From a virus: 29,080 nt of DNA. The DNA is taken from positions 1-29,080 of IMG/VR virus record IMGVR_UViG_3300047551_001300. The stretch is one strand, 5' to 3'. The notes beneath the pieces were generated by a model. The model worked only from the letters and a program-made list of their open reading frames with translations, had not been told where the DNA came from and searched no databases. Every line of letters begins with the position of its first letter. Positions within the stretch are counted from its first letter, which is position 1. A program made the position numbers and the translations under genes. Below, piece by piece: positions 8,241-16,039 of this stretch.

Positions 8241-8747
8241 ATGGCAATTGATGCAACACAGCGGGAAATAAACGCACTGATACTGCAAATCAGGGGCATG
8301 AGTAGAGAAGTGCAGCGGGCCGCAATTAGCGATTTAAAGGATAGCGCAGAGATGATGACAATTGCCATCAAATCGCGCACGCCGGTCAGCAGTAAGCCGC
8401 ACAGCAGATATAAACGCATGGCAAATTCAGGCAGGCGAATGCCTAAGGGATACGGGGTAAAGGTGGCTACATACAGGCCTGGTAATCTGCGTAAATCTAT
8501 CAGGCGGCTGAATCTGCGCAAAATGAAAACTGCCGTGATGGTAGGGCCGCTGTTAGGCGGTAAGGCAATAGATGGCTATTATGCGCATTTTGTCAACAAT
8601 GATGTCAAAATGACTAACGGCAAAATACGCATCGGTGCAAAGTTCGTTGATAATGCCATTAGTTCAGTAGGGCCGTCAGTACTGCAAAATATGGTATCAC
8701 GACTGCGCGACAGGGTGCAGGCAGAAGCAAAAAAGCAAGGACTATGA
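8241..8747 (+). CDS. HK97 gp10-like neck/tail completion protein
   Basis: This 168-residue basic protein fits the HK97-gp10 family: an N-terminal helix (residues 5-50, REVQRAAISDLKDSAEMM), then the AIKSRTPVSSKPHSRYKRMA segment that corresponds to the family's ApvdTGxLrxS region, a set of basic strands (LRKSIRRLNLRKMKTAVMVG), and YYAHFVNND, equivalent to the conserved YaxxvEfGt motif. The family takes part in joining heads to tails. Its stop overlaps the next start. Confidence 0.8.
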   Translation: MAIDATQREINALILQIRGMSREVQRAAISDLKDSAEMMTIAIKSRTPVSSKPHSRYKRMANSGRRMPKGYGVKVATYRPGNLRKSIRRLNLRKMKTAVMVGPLLGGKAIDGYYAHFVNNDVKMTNGKIRIGAKFVDNAISSVGPSVLQNMVSRLRDRVQAEAKKQGL

Positions 8748-9040
8748 AAATACAACTGACAAAAAACCACCTGCACTTTGGCGCTAATAGCGTGATAGAT
8801 GTAGATGAACCGACAGGCAACAGCCTGATAAATGACGGAATCGGCATTCGTGTGCCAGATGACACACGTTCACGCAAATACAGGCCGGATCAGCAACTGG
8901 AATCCCTGTGCGTTCCATTGAACGAAACAAACACGACCATTACAACACCACCGACATTTATTGCATCCATTGATGCAGAGATGCAGGACAACGATAAAAC
9001 GCCAACAACGCGGCGGCAATTTTTCACCAACAAAAAGTAA
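8744..9040 (+). CDS. Hypothetical structural-region protein
   Basis: This 98-residue protein of unknown function starts with MKIQLTKNHLHFGANSVIDV followed by DEPTGNSLINDGIG. This pattern recurs in short phage proteins (a basic strand, then a turn and a helix ending in Gly), and such proteins usually lie in head or neck gene blocks. The last 50 residues are Thr-rich and probably flexible. It overlaps the gp10-like gene by 4 bases and ends 6 bases before the tail tube gene, so it is expressed with the virion genes. Confidence 0.55.
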   Translation: MKIQLTKNHLHFGANSVIDVDEPTGNSLINDGIGIRVPDDTRSRKYRPDQQLESLCVPLNETNTTITTPPTFIASIDAEMQDNDKTPTTRRQFFTNKK

Positions 9041-9046
9041 AAAACA

Positions 9047-9457
9047 ATGGCTACCGTTTTAGCAAAAAACATGAAGCTGTACACAGGTTCAACGCCGACC
9101 GCTGTGACCTGTCAGGTGGACGCATCTATATCAATGTCCACTAACACATTTGAAACCACCTGCAAAGATTCATCCGCTGTGGCTGAGTTCCTGCCTGGGG
9201 CGAAGTCATGGACTGCGTCTGTGACTGGTAATGTGGACTGGTCTGCTACCAATGGCGCAGAAGAGCTGTTCACTGCATGGTCAGGTCAGACATCTGTGGC
9301 GATAGTGTTCCAGACGGGCGTGACCGGTGAAATCAAATATTCCGGCAGCGCATACATCACCAGTCTGCAGATTAATTCATCAGGCAATGATGAGGCTGTG
9401 ACGTTCTCTGCCGAATTTCAGGGAACCGGCGCACTGACGCAGGCGACAATTTCATAG
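9047..9457 (+). CDS. Major tail tube protein, TP901-1-like
   Basis: This 136-residue protein should form the stacked rings of the tail tube. It matches the TP901-1-type tail protein family: an N-terminal VLAKNMKLYTGSTPTAVTC, then a strand pair STNTFETTCKDSSAVAEFLP, the conserved WTASVTGNVDW turn (residues 55-66), and a C-terminal strand set VTFSAEFQGTGALTQ. Length and position before the tail chaperone pair fit. The gene ends in TAG followed directly by TGA, within a four-copy decamer repeat. Confidence 0.9.
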   Translation: MATVLAKNMKLYTGSTPTAVTCQVDASISMSTNTFETTCKDSSAVAEFLPGAKSWTASVTGNVDWSATNGAEELFTAWSGQTSVAIVFQTGVTGEIKYSGSAYITSLQINSSGNDEAVTFSAEFQGTGALTQATIS

Positions 9458-9490
9458 TGATTCGTAGTGATTCATTGTGATTCGTAGTGA
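9451..9490. repeat. Four tandem decamers at the end of the tail tube gene
   Basis: TTCATAGTGA, TTCGTAGTGA, TTCATTGTGA and TTCGTAGTGA follow one another without a gap. The first copy carries the TAG stop of the tail tube gene, and the array fills most of the 63-base gap to the tail chaperone gene. No promoter or terminator is visible in it. Confidence 0.85.
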
Positions 9491-9520
9491 ATTGAACCGA
9501 TAACTAAACAAGCAAGCAAA

Positions 9521-9877
9521 ATGACGATTCAATTAAACGGCAAACAGCATCCTGTTAAATTTGGCATGGGTGCGCTGTATCAATATGAGCGCAAAACAGG
9601 GCGATCCGCTATCACCGACTTTCAACAAGTCGCTGGCGGGTCGCCTTCTATTACGATGGTGGTTGATCTGATTTATTCAGGCATCGTGTGCGGCTATCGC
9701 GACATGATGAAAAAAACGCCACCATTCACACCTGATGACCTGGCCGACTGGCTGGACAATGACACCATCACGCAGATGATGACACTGTTTGCTGAATCCT
9801 TCGCACCTGCCGACACTGTAAACGAATCGGGGGAGGGAAACGCGGTCAGGCTGACGGAACAGACACCGGAGGCCTGA
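9521..9877 (+). CDS. Tail assembly chaperone (lambda gpG-like)
   Basis: This 118-residue protein lies between the tail tube and tape measure genes, the position of lambda G. It begins MTIQLNGKQHPVKFGMGALY, a start common to siphophage tail chaperones, and continues with a helical body (residues 15-90). It should bind the tape measure protein and keep it soluble until tube assembly. Near its 3' end the codons GAG GGA AAC contain the slippery heptamer GGGAAAC (9835-9841) in the correct phase, so a share of ribosomes should shift to the -1 frame and make a longer G-T fusion. Confidence 0.82.
   Translation: MTIQLNGKQHPVKFGMGALYQYERKTGRSAITDFQQVAGGSPSITMVVDLIYSGIVCGYRDMMKKTPPFTPDDLADWLDNDTITQMMTLFAESFAPADTVNESGEGNAVRLTEQTPEA
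9835..9877 (+). promoter_or_regulatory. Programmed -1 frameshift site with downstream hairpin
   Basis: The heptamer G GGA AAC fits the X XXY YYZ rule exactly in the G frame. After slipping, reading continues at CGC (9841) and stays open through the gap to the T domain ending at 10293. Four bases downstream, TCAGGC (9846-9851) pairs with GCCTGA (9872-9877), with a U-G pair, a tandem G-A step and CGG/CCG inside and an eight-base loop. The stop codon of G lies in the 3' arm. Confidence 0.8.
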
Positions 9878-9933
9878 AAAACAGGGGTCAATCCTTTTGG
9901 CATGGCCTATTAAAACAGGCCGCTGCCATCGGG

Positions 9934-10293
9934 ATGACTGAAGAGGAATTTTGGTGCGCAACACCTGCCTATTTCAAATACCGACAGGATGCCTACGCTG
10001 AACAGTTCAGGAACCAATGGGAACAGACGCGGTACATTGCATTCATTGTAGCCAAAACAGTTGACCATAAAAAACAGATACGCAGACCATCAGACCTGCT
10101 GCCGTTTGAATGGGATGCGCCGGTAAAATCGCACCTGAAAACACGTTCACAGATGACCGATGATGAAAGGGCAGATTTTGACCGGTTTGATGATGAGGCA
10201 GATTTAATCCTGAAAAAAACGAACCCCGACATGTACGAACGCTATATGAGGGCAAAAGCAGAACGCGAACAAACAAAGCGCAATGGCCAGTAA
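9934..10293 (+). CDS. Tail chaperone T domain, made by -1 frameshift from the G gene
   Basis: This frame carries the T part of a lambda GT-like tail chaperone, which recruits tail tube subunits to the tape measure. It can be counted as a 119-residue ORF from the ATG at 9934. However, the frame is open back to 9841, and the family-like sequence (SFWHGLLKQAAAIGMTEEEFW) begins before that ATG. The likely product is therefore a 257-residue fusion: 107 residues of G, then 150 residues read from 9841. The C-terminal half is very charged (MTDDERADFDRFDDEAD). It overlaps the tape measure start by 11 bases. Confidence 0.8.
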   Translation: MTEEEFWCATPAYFKYRQDAYAEQFRNQWEQTRYIAFIVAKTVDHKKQIRRPSDLLPFEWDAPVKSHLKTRSQMTDDERADFDRFDDEADLILKKTNPDMYERYMRAKAEREQTKRNGQ

Positions 10294-12961
10294 TGCAACA
10301 TCACTAAATGTCAGACTGGGTCTTATCTTTGATGAAAAGACGCTGTCACAGGTTGAACGCCAGTTGCGCCGTTCGGGTGAAAAACTGCAACGTGTGGGGC
10401 AGGATTTAACCCTGTCACTATCTGCACCGCTGGCCCTGTTTGGTGGCGCTGCTATTAAGGCTGCCGGCGATTTGGAATCATTGACACTGGCACTACAGTC
10501 ACAGACCGGCAGCGCAGACAAGGCGGCTGCTGAACTAGAGAAACTGACAAAGGTGGCTGAAGCGCCTGGCTTGGGACTGGAACAGGTTGTGCGTGCATCA
10601 GTATCACTGCAGGCTGTAGGCATTGAGGCAGACAGGGCGCGTACCATCATTGAGGGGCTGGGTAAGGCCAACGCACAAACAGCAGGCACAGCAGAGCAGT
10701 TCGGGGCTGTTACGCGACAGTTCACACAGATGATTGCGAAGGGAAAGGTATATCAGGAGGATTTGATGGTTATTCAGGAGAACCTGCCTAATATCAGCAC
10801 CCTGATGAAAAAAGCATTCGGCGCTGCTACTGCTGATGATTTGCAGCGCTTGAATATAGACGCAAACGAATTTGTTGATGGTATTACGCGGGTAGCAAAT
10901 GAATTGCCACAGGTAAAATCCGGCATTAAAAACAACATTGAAAACGCACTGGATGCCACACGGATTGCCCTGGGTAAAGTGGGTACGGCAATCATCACAT
11001 CATTTGATGTATCCGGCAAATTGGAGGCATTTGCAAAGTTCGTCACAGATGCTGCAAAGGCATTTGACCAGCTGTCAGCGACAACCAAAACGGCAATTGT
11101 GTCATTTGGCGCATTCCTGATAGCACTGGGGCCGATAGCCACTACCATCGGAAACGTGCGCATAGTTTCATCGTTCCTGATTGACAACTGGAAGGGTTTA
11201 GTTGGCGCATCAAAGGATGTGATAAAATGGGTGCAGTTGCAACGTGCTGCGTTTTTATCGCTAAATGCTGCCACACAGGCATTCATCGGTGTTGGTATAG
11301 TGGTTGCCATCGCAACACTGGCCTACAACATGGGCCTGTTCAATCGCGAACTGTCAGCATCTGAGAAGGCACTGGCAAAGGTCAACGAACTAACGCAGCA
11401 GGCCACATCAGAAACAGCCGGTGAACGTGCGCAGGTAGAGGCGCTGATAAAGATTATCCAAAATGAAACAAAGTCACGGGAAGAGAAAATAACAGCCATC
11501 AACAGGCTAAAAGAAATCAACCCTGAGTATTTCAGTCAGCTGGACATTGAAAACATATCAGTTGACAAATTATCAAAGGCATATCAGTCATATTCTGACG
11601 GGATTATCAGGGCCGCACGCGCAAAGAAGGCAGAGGCTGAACTGGCGAAACTGGATGAAGAGCGCACGGAACTATTAAAAAGGCAGGCAGAGGCGCAGGC
11701 GCGTGTGGCACGCGCAAATGAAAGAAGTAATGAAACTGCCGCTGCCGGTTTAGGGGTTTATACACAACTTTCAGAGGCATCTGCGTCTGAAGGTGCGTTA
11801 AATGCCATTAACAGCGAAGTCGCAGCGATTGACGAACAGATTAAGCGCGTCAGTGAACTGATTGACAAAAACAAAGAACAGGAAGTGCAGACACAGACTG
11901 CACTGAATCAATCAAAGGCACTGGAGGAGCAGCGCAGGAAGGCTGCCGAGGCTGCGAAGGCTGCAGCGGATGCGGCTATTGAACAACAGAAGAAACTGAG
12001 GGGCATTTATACGGAGGTTTTATCTGACATCAATAAAATCAGGGAAACGCAGTCGGTTTTGGGCGCACGCGATATTGTGGAAGAGGCACAGGCGATTGAG
12101 CGCGGTATGACACGTCTGATTGATGCCGGTTTTAAACCCACATCAAACGAAGTTCAGGGGCTGCGCAATCAATTAAAGGGATTTATTGACAATGAACTAA
12201 AACAGGTAAATGCTTTGTTTAGTGGTGACTTTCAGCCGCTGCCGACACTGACACCTGCAGAGGTGCAATCACAGGAAATTGAAACACCTGATTTTTCCGG
12301 TGTGCTATCTGCTACAAAGGCATTCAATGACCAACAACAGAAGGATTTAGAGGATTTGATTGAGGCGCGCAAAAAGGCATTCCAGGACTTAGCCTGGGAG
12401 GCTGCGTATTCGTTAGATAGCCTGTTTACAGCATTTGACCAACGGCAACTGCAGTCACTGGAGGAAACATACGCGCAGCGAATAAAGGCAGCCGGTGAGG
12501 ACACGACTAAACGGGCGCAACTGGAGGCAGAACTGGAGGCAAAGAGCGCAGAGATTCAAAAGAAGGGATTGAGGCGCAAAAAAGCACTGGCGATGGCAGA
12601 GGCGGCAATGAATACCGCTGTGGCCATCACTAAAACATACGCGCAATTTGGATTCCCTTTCGGTTTAGGTTTGGCTATCGCTCAGGCTGCTGTAGGCGCT
12701 GTTCAGATAGCCGCCATCGCTGCAACACCATTCGCGAAGGGTACGCAGTACGCACCTGGCGGCCTGGCATTGGTAGGCGAACAGGGGCCGGAATTGATAA
12801 ACCTGCCGCGAGGATCCACTGTCACATCAAACAACAGAACAAATCAGTTACTGGATAGCATGGGCGGCGGCGGTATGCTGCAGGGTGAATTCACCGTGCG
12901 CGGTACTGATTTAGTACTGGTATTAGACAGGGCAACACAGAAGTCAAACAGGGCGTTTTGA
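10283..12961 (+). CDS. Tape measure protein
   Basis: This 892-residue protein sets tail length and is probably ejected ahead of the DNA. The N-terminal 200 residues match the tape_meas_nterm domain (LSAPLALFGGAAIKAAGD, then LEQVVRASVSLQAVG and YQEDLMVIQENLPN). Two hydrophobic segments follow, at about 270-292 and 332-352, which could insert into the host membrane. Long Ala/Glu/Lys/Gln-rich coiled coils run from about 355 to 590 and from 680 to 780. The end has the common Gly/Ala membrane-like stretch (about 790-820) and the signature GLALVGEQGPELINLPRGS. At about 0.15 nm per residue the tail would be near 130 nm; this is an estimate from a general rule. Confidence 0.95.
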   Translation: MASNATSLNVRLGLIFDEKTLSQVERQLRRSGEKLQRVGQDLTLSLSAPLALFGGAAIKAAGDLESLTLALQSQTGSADKAAAELEKLTKVAEAPGLGLEQVVRASVSLQAVGIEADRARTIIEGLGKANAQTAGTAEQFGAVTRQFTQMIAKGKVYQEDLMVIQENLPNISTLMKKAFGAATADDLQRLNIDANEFVDGITRVANELPQVKSGIKNNIENALDATRIALGKVGTAIITSFDVSGKLEAFAKFVTDAAKAFDQLSATTKTAIVSFGAFLIALGPIATTIGNVRIVSSFLIDNWKGLVGASKDVIKWVQLQRAAFLSLNAATQAFIGVGIVVAIATLAYNMGLFNRELSASEKALAKVNELTQQATSETAGERAQVEALIKIIQNETKSREEKITAINRLKEINPEYFSQLDIENISVDKLSKAYQSYSDGIIRAARAKKAEAELAKLDEERTELLKRQAEAQARVARANERSNETAAAGLGVYTQLSEASASEGALNAINSEVAAIDEQIKRVSELIDKNKEQEVQTQTALNQSKALEEQRRKAAEAAKAAADAAIEQQKKLRGIYTEVLSDINKIRETQSVLGARDIVEEAQAIERGMTRLIDAGFKPTSNEVQGLRNQLKGFIDNELKQVNALFSGDFQPLPTLTPAEVQSQEIETPDFSGVLSATKAFNDQQQKDLEDLIEARKKAFQDLAWEAAYSLDSLFTAFDQRQLQSLEETYAQRIKAAGEDTTKRAQLEAELEAKSAEIQKKGLRRKKALAMAEAAMNTAVAITKTYAQFGFPFGLGLAIAQAAVGAVQIAAIAATPFAKGTQYAPGGLALVGEQGPELINLPRGSTVTSNNRTNQLLDSMGGGGMLQGEFTVRGTDLVLVLDRATQKSNRAF

Positions 12962-13005
12962 TGAAATTAAAGCACGTTTAATCAAACAGTAAAACCAACA
13001 AGCAA

Positions 13006-16000
13006 ATGGCGTTAAGATGTTACGGAATAGGCAAAGCGCCGGACGGCACGCAATACAATGCGGCTGTGTATGATACTGACTGGTCATCATCAGATAGTGC
13101 ATTTCAAATAGCCAAAGACGGAATCAGAATTGAATGGCGGGGCGACATTAATGATGACATCCATAGCCCTGTCATGGGTTCCATTGCGACTGTAGAAATA
13201 CTGGTAAATGTCGCCGAAACAACTGTATTGACATTTCTGTCAGACCTGCGAACATCGAAAGAAGGCCGGTTTGCGCTTGAAATAGAAACACAGGCAGGCG
13301 CTAAAATATGGCGGGGTATTATAACTGCTGATGCCCTGGGTGATGAAACCGATCAGGGGCCGATATTCAGTTACACGATGACTGCTGTGTGTGGTTTGGC
13401 GCTGCTGAAAAAAATACCCTACTACGACAATGGTGCACTGTATTACGGGCGTGAGCGACTGACAAAGCACGCAGTGACGGCGCTGGGCAAACTGTCGCAC
13501 GTTTCTACGTTCTGGGCCACTGATGATGCGTTTTTGGAAACGTCTGTTGATTGGTGGGAGGCATCCATGACGGCCAGCGATCCTAACGATCCGCTGTACC
13601 TGTCCTATGTTGATCACAGTGCGTTTTATGATTTCAAAACAAAGGGCGGGCCTGATAAGGATGTACTATCATGTTATGACGTGCTGAAATACATCTGCCT
13701 GGCGTTTGGCTGTCGCATCAGGATGCGTGATGCAAAGTATGTCATTGAACAGATTGACTACAGGTTGAACAGCACCTACAACTGGCGCACTTACAAAAAA
13801 GACGGAACACAGAAAACATACGGCGCATATTCAGGTGTGTTGACTGTTAACCAGACTGAGGCCAGCGCCGCAAAACTGACATACGTCACGTATGATTTCC
13901 TGTCGCAATACAGTAAAACACAGTTGACGTATGAGGCTAAAATGCGCCGCAATTTTTGGCAGAACATACTGGTTAACGGCACATCTACATTCAATTTCAA
14001 CCAGTCCATCAGTAGCAATTCAGGCGCTGCCACTATGCGCATGCGCGGCACTTTTTTTGTGACTATCCGTAATGATAGCTATACCGGTAACGCCACTGAC
14101 ATAGTAATACCACAGATAAACATCAAACTGAAAATCAGTGATAGGTATCTGAAACGCACTGTATCTGTCAGTAATTTCAGTTTTTATTACGACACGGCAT
14201 CATGGACAACTGCAAACACTGATGTATTCGTATTGATGGCATCCGGTCAGACGGTTCCTGCATCCGGTCAGACAGCTAACTACATTCAGGGTTTTGATTT
14301 CATCACACCTGCACTGGTTGCCGATGGCGCACTAAACAGTATTGCTGTCAGTTCAGTTGAACTGCGTGCTGCTGATGGTACAGGCATAGATGAATCAGAG
14401 TTCACAATATCATGGTCTGCCGGTGGTATGTGGCTGGAACTGTACGACCTGGGCACGCCTGACGTACAGGAGGATGAGGTATTGTATGAATCTGAAAACC
14501 TTGACGGTGGTACTGATACATGGGAACGCACAGGCAGGTTAGGTTCAGGGTCGCTGAATTATTCAGGATCGCTGACTAACGCAGCAGGAACGACAGCACT
14601 AACGCAGTGGGGCCAGGGTTCAGGCAGCCGCGTGCTGGAATTAGGCACACTGACCGCTAAACGGGTGTTGGATGCCAGACTACGCGTGAAAAAACGATTA
14701 AACGGCAGACTGTACGGCGACCAGTGCAATCAGGTGCGCAAATTAATTAGCACATCTGACAGTTTGAACTGGCTGGATATGCGCGTACTGTGGCACGTGA
14801 CTGAAAACATACTGGAGGGCACATGGGTAAACCTGACATTCGGAAACAGTAACACCAAAACACCTGTAAAGGTCAAAATACTGACCGGTGGCACGAATAA
14901 CCCGGCAGTCATCGATCCGACATCAACCAGTCCGACAACAGGCGGGAATAGTCCGATGGTGGCCAATCCGCCAGGTGCGATATTGAATCCGCTGTCGTTC
15001 AATTCACTGGCTACGCAGATAACAAAGGGCGCAACGGTTACATCCATCGCAGTCGGTACGGCACTGGCTGGCAATGAATTTGCAGCGGGTGACAAGGTTA
15101 AACTGGTCAACCCGATTACCGGCCAGGTACAGACATTCACAGTTGCATCAGCGCCATCGGTAGGCGCAACATCCATATCAGTTAACAGCGCGACTGCTAA
15201 TTTTGATATACCTGTCAATGCTGGCATGTTCGTTCAGTTAACGCCACAGGCGGGCGGCGGCGGTGTTGCAGATGGTGATAAGGGAGATATTACTGTTAGT
15301 TCATCGGGTACAGTTTGGACGATTGATAATAACGTCATATCAAACGCAAAGATTAGGCAAAGCGCTGCATTATCGGTTATTGGTAGGTCGGCAAACAGCA
15401 CAGGAGATGTAGCCGATATTGCAGCAGGTACTGATGGTCATGTGTTGCGGAGGTCGGGTACTACGTTAGGATTTGGACTTATTCAGGCCGCCAACATTGA
15501 TGCCGATGCGGTGACTACGGCAAAGATTCTGAATAGCAATGTTACGCTTGCTAAGATTCAGAATATTCCATCAGATACCATTCTTGGAAGAGTGAATACT
15601 AATGGATCGGTTCAAACATTGGGCGCGTCAAATGTTTTTGGGATACTAAAACAATCCTCATATTTTTTGACAACGCCAATACGAAGCGGAACGATTGCTG
15701 GATTTGATTCAGCTGATTTAACATTTTTATCCGGGGCCGGAACATCGCCAACCGTAAACGCATTTAGCGGAAATTCAAATTTTCTAAAATTATCCATAAC
15801 CACCGGAACGGCAATACCTACAGGGTCGAGTAGTCTGTTTAAAATTACACTACCATTTGCTGTAGGAACTTCCGCTACAGATTGGGTGGCTATTGTTCAG
15901 AAATACAGCGATTTTACAAACAATATATTTGTAAATAATGATTCAAGTATTGCATTCACAGTTAAGACAAGTACCGAATTAACCGCATCAACCACATACG

Positions 16001-16026
16001 AGTTTGGGTTCATCATGCTCGGATAA
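13006..16026 (+). CDS. Large tail-tip / receptor-binding protein
   Basis: This 1006-residue protein follows the tape measure gene, where distal tail and hub proteins lie. Residues 1-330 look like a Dit/hub-type domain (AKDGIRIEWRGDINDDIHSP, then FALEIETQAGAKIWRGIIT). The middle is beta-rich. Around 665-745 there is a small phage-tail beta domain (TSIAVGTALAGNEFAAGDKV). After a Gly-rich hinge (748-753) come fibre-type repeats with GDKGDITVSSSGTVWTIDN, ALSVIGRSANSTGDV and DTILGRVNTNGSVQTLG. It may combine hub and fibre in one chain. From about base 15280 codon use looks more AT-rich, which suggests a swapped-in fibre module. It has no signal peptide. Confidence 0.75.
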   Translation: MALRCYGIGKAPDGTQYNAAVYDTDWSSSDSAFQIAKDGIRIEWRGDINDDIHSPVMGSIATVEILVNVAETTVLTFLSDLRTSKEGRFALEIETQAGAKIWRGIITADALGDETDQGPIFSYTMTAVCGLALLKKIPYYDNGALYYGRERLTKHAVTALGKLSHVSTFWATDDAFLETSVDWWEASMTASDPNDPLYLSYVDHSAFYDFKTKGGPDKDVLSCYDVLKYICLAFGCRIRMRDAKYVIEQIDYRLNSTYNWRTYKKDGTQKTYGAYSGVLTVNQTEASAAKLTYVTYDFLSQYSKTQLTYEAKMRRNFWQNILVNGTSTFNFNQSISSNSGAATMRMRGTFFVTIRNDSYTGNATDIVIPQINIKLKISDRYLKRTVSVSNFSFYYDTASWTTANTDVFVLMASGQTVPASGQTANYIQGFDFITPALVADGALNSIAVSSVELRAADGTGIDESEFTISWSAGGMWLELYDLGTPDVQEDEVLYESENLDGGTDTWERTGRLGSGSLNYSGSLTNAAGTTALTQWGQGSGSRVLELGTLTAKRVLDARLRVKKRLNGRLYGDQCNQVRKLISTSDSLNWLDMRVLWHVTENILEGTWVNLTFGNSNTKTPVKVKILTGGTNNPAVIDPTSTSPTTGGNSPMVANPPGAILNPLSFNSLATQITKGATVTSIAVGTALAGNEFAAGDKVKLVNPITGQVQTFTVASAPSVGATSISVNSATANFDIPVNAGMFVQLTPQAGGGGVADGDKGDITVSSSGTVWTIDNNVISNAKIRQSAALSVIGRSANSTGDVADIAAGTDGHVLRRSGTTLGFGLIQAANIDADAVTTAKILNSNVTLAKIQNIPSDTILGRVNTNGSVQTLGASNVFGILKQSSYFLTTPIRSGTIAGFDSADLTFLSGAGTSPTVNAFSGNSNFLKLSITTGTAIPTGSSSLFKITLPFAVGTSATDWVAIVQKYSDFTNNIFVNNDSSIAFTVKTSTELTASTTYEFGFIMLG

Positions 16027-16039
16027 CAATATTGCAAAC

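Noticed and set aside
10204-11310. Long minus-strand ORFs opposite the tape measure gene
   Set aside because: They are mirror frames of a well-supported coding gene, with low-complexity Ala/Ser/Val-rich products and no start context or domain.
16004-16039. Upstream start for the signal-bearing fibre
   Set aside because: It would overlap the tail-tip gene and place a non-hydrophobic stretch ahead of a perfect signal peptide; the ATG at 16040 fits better.
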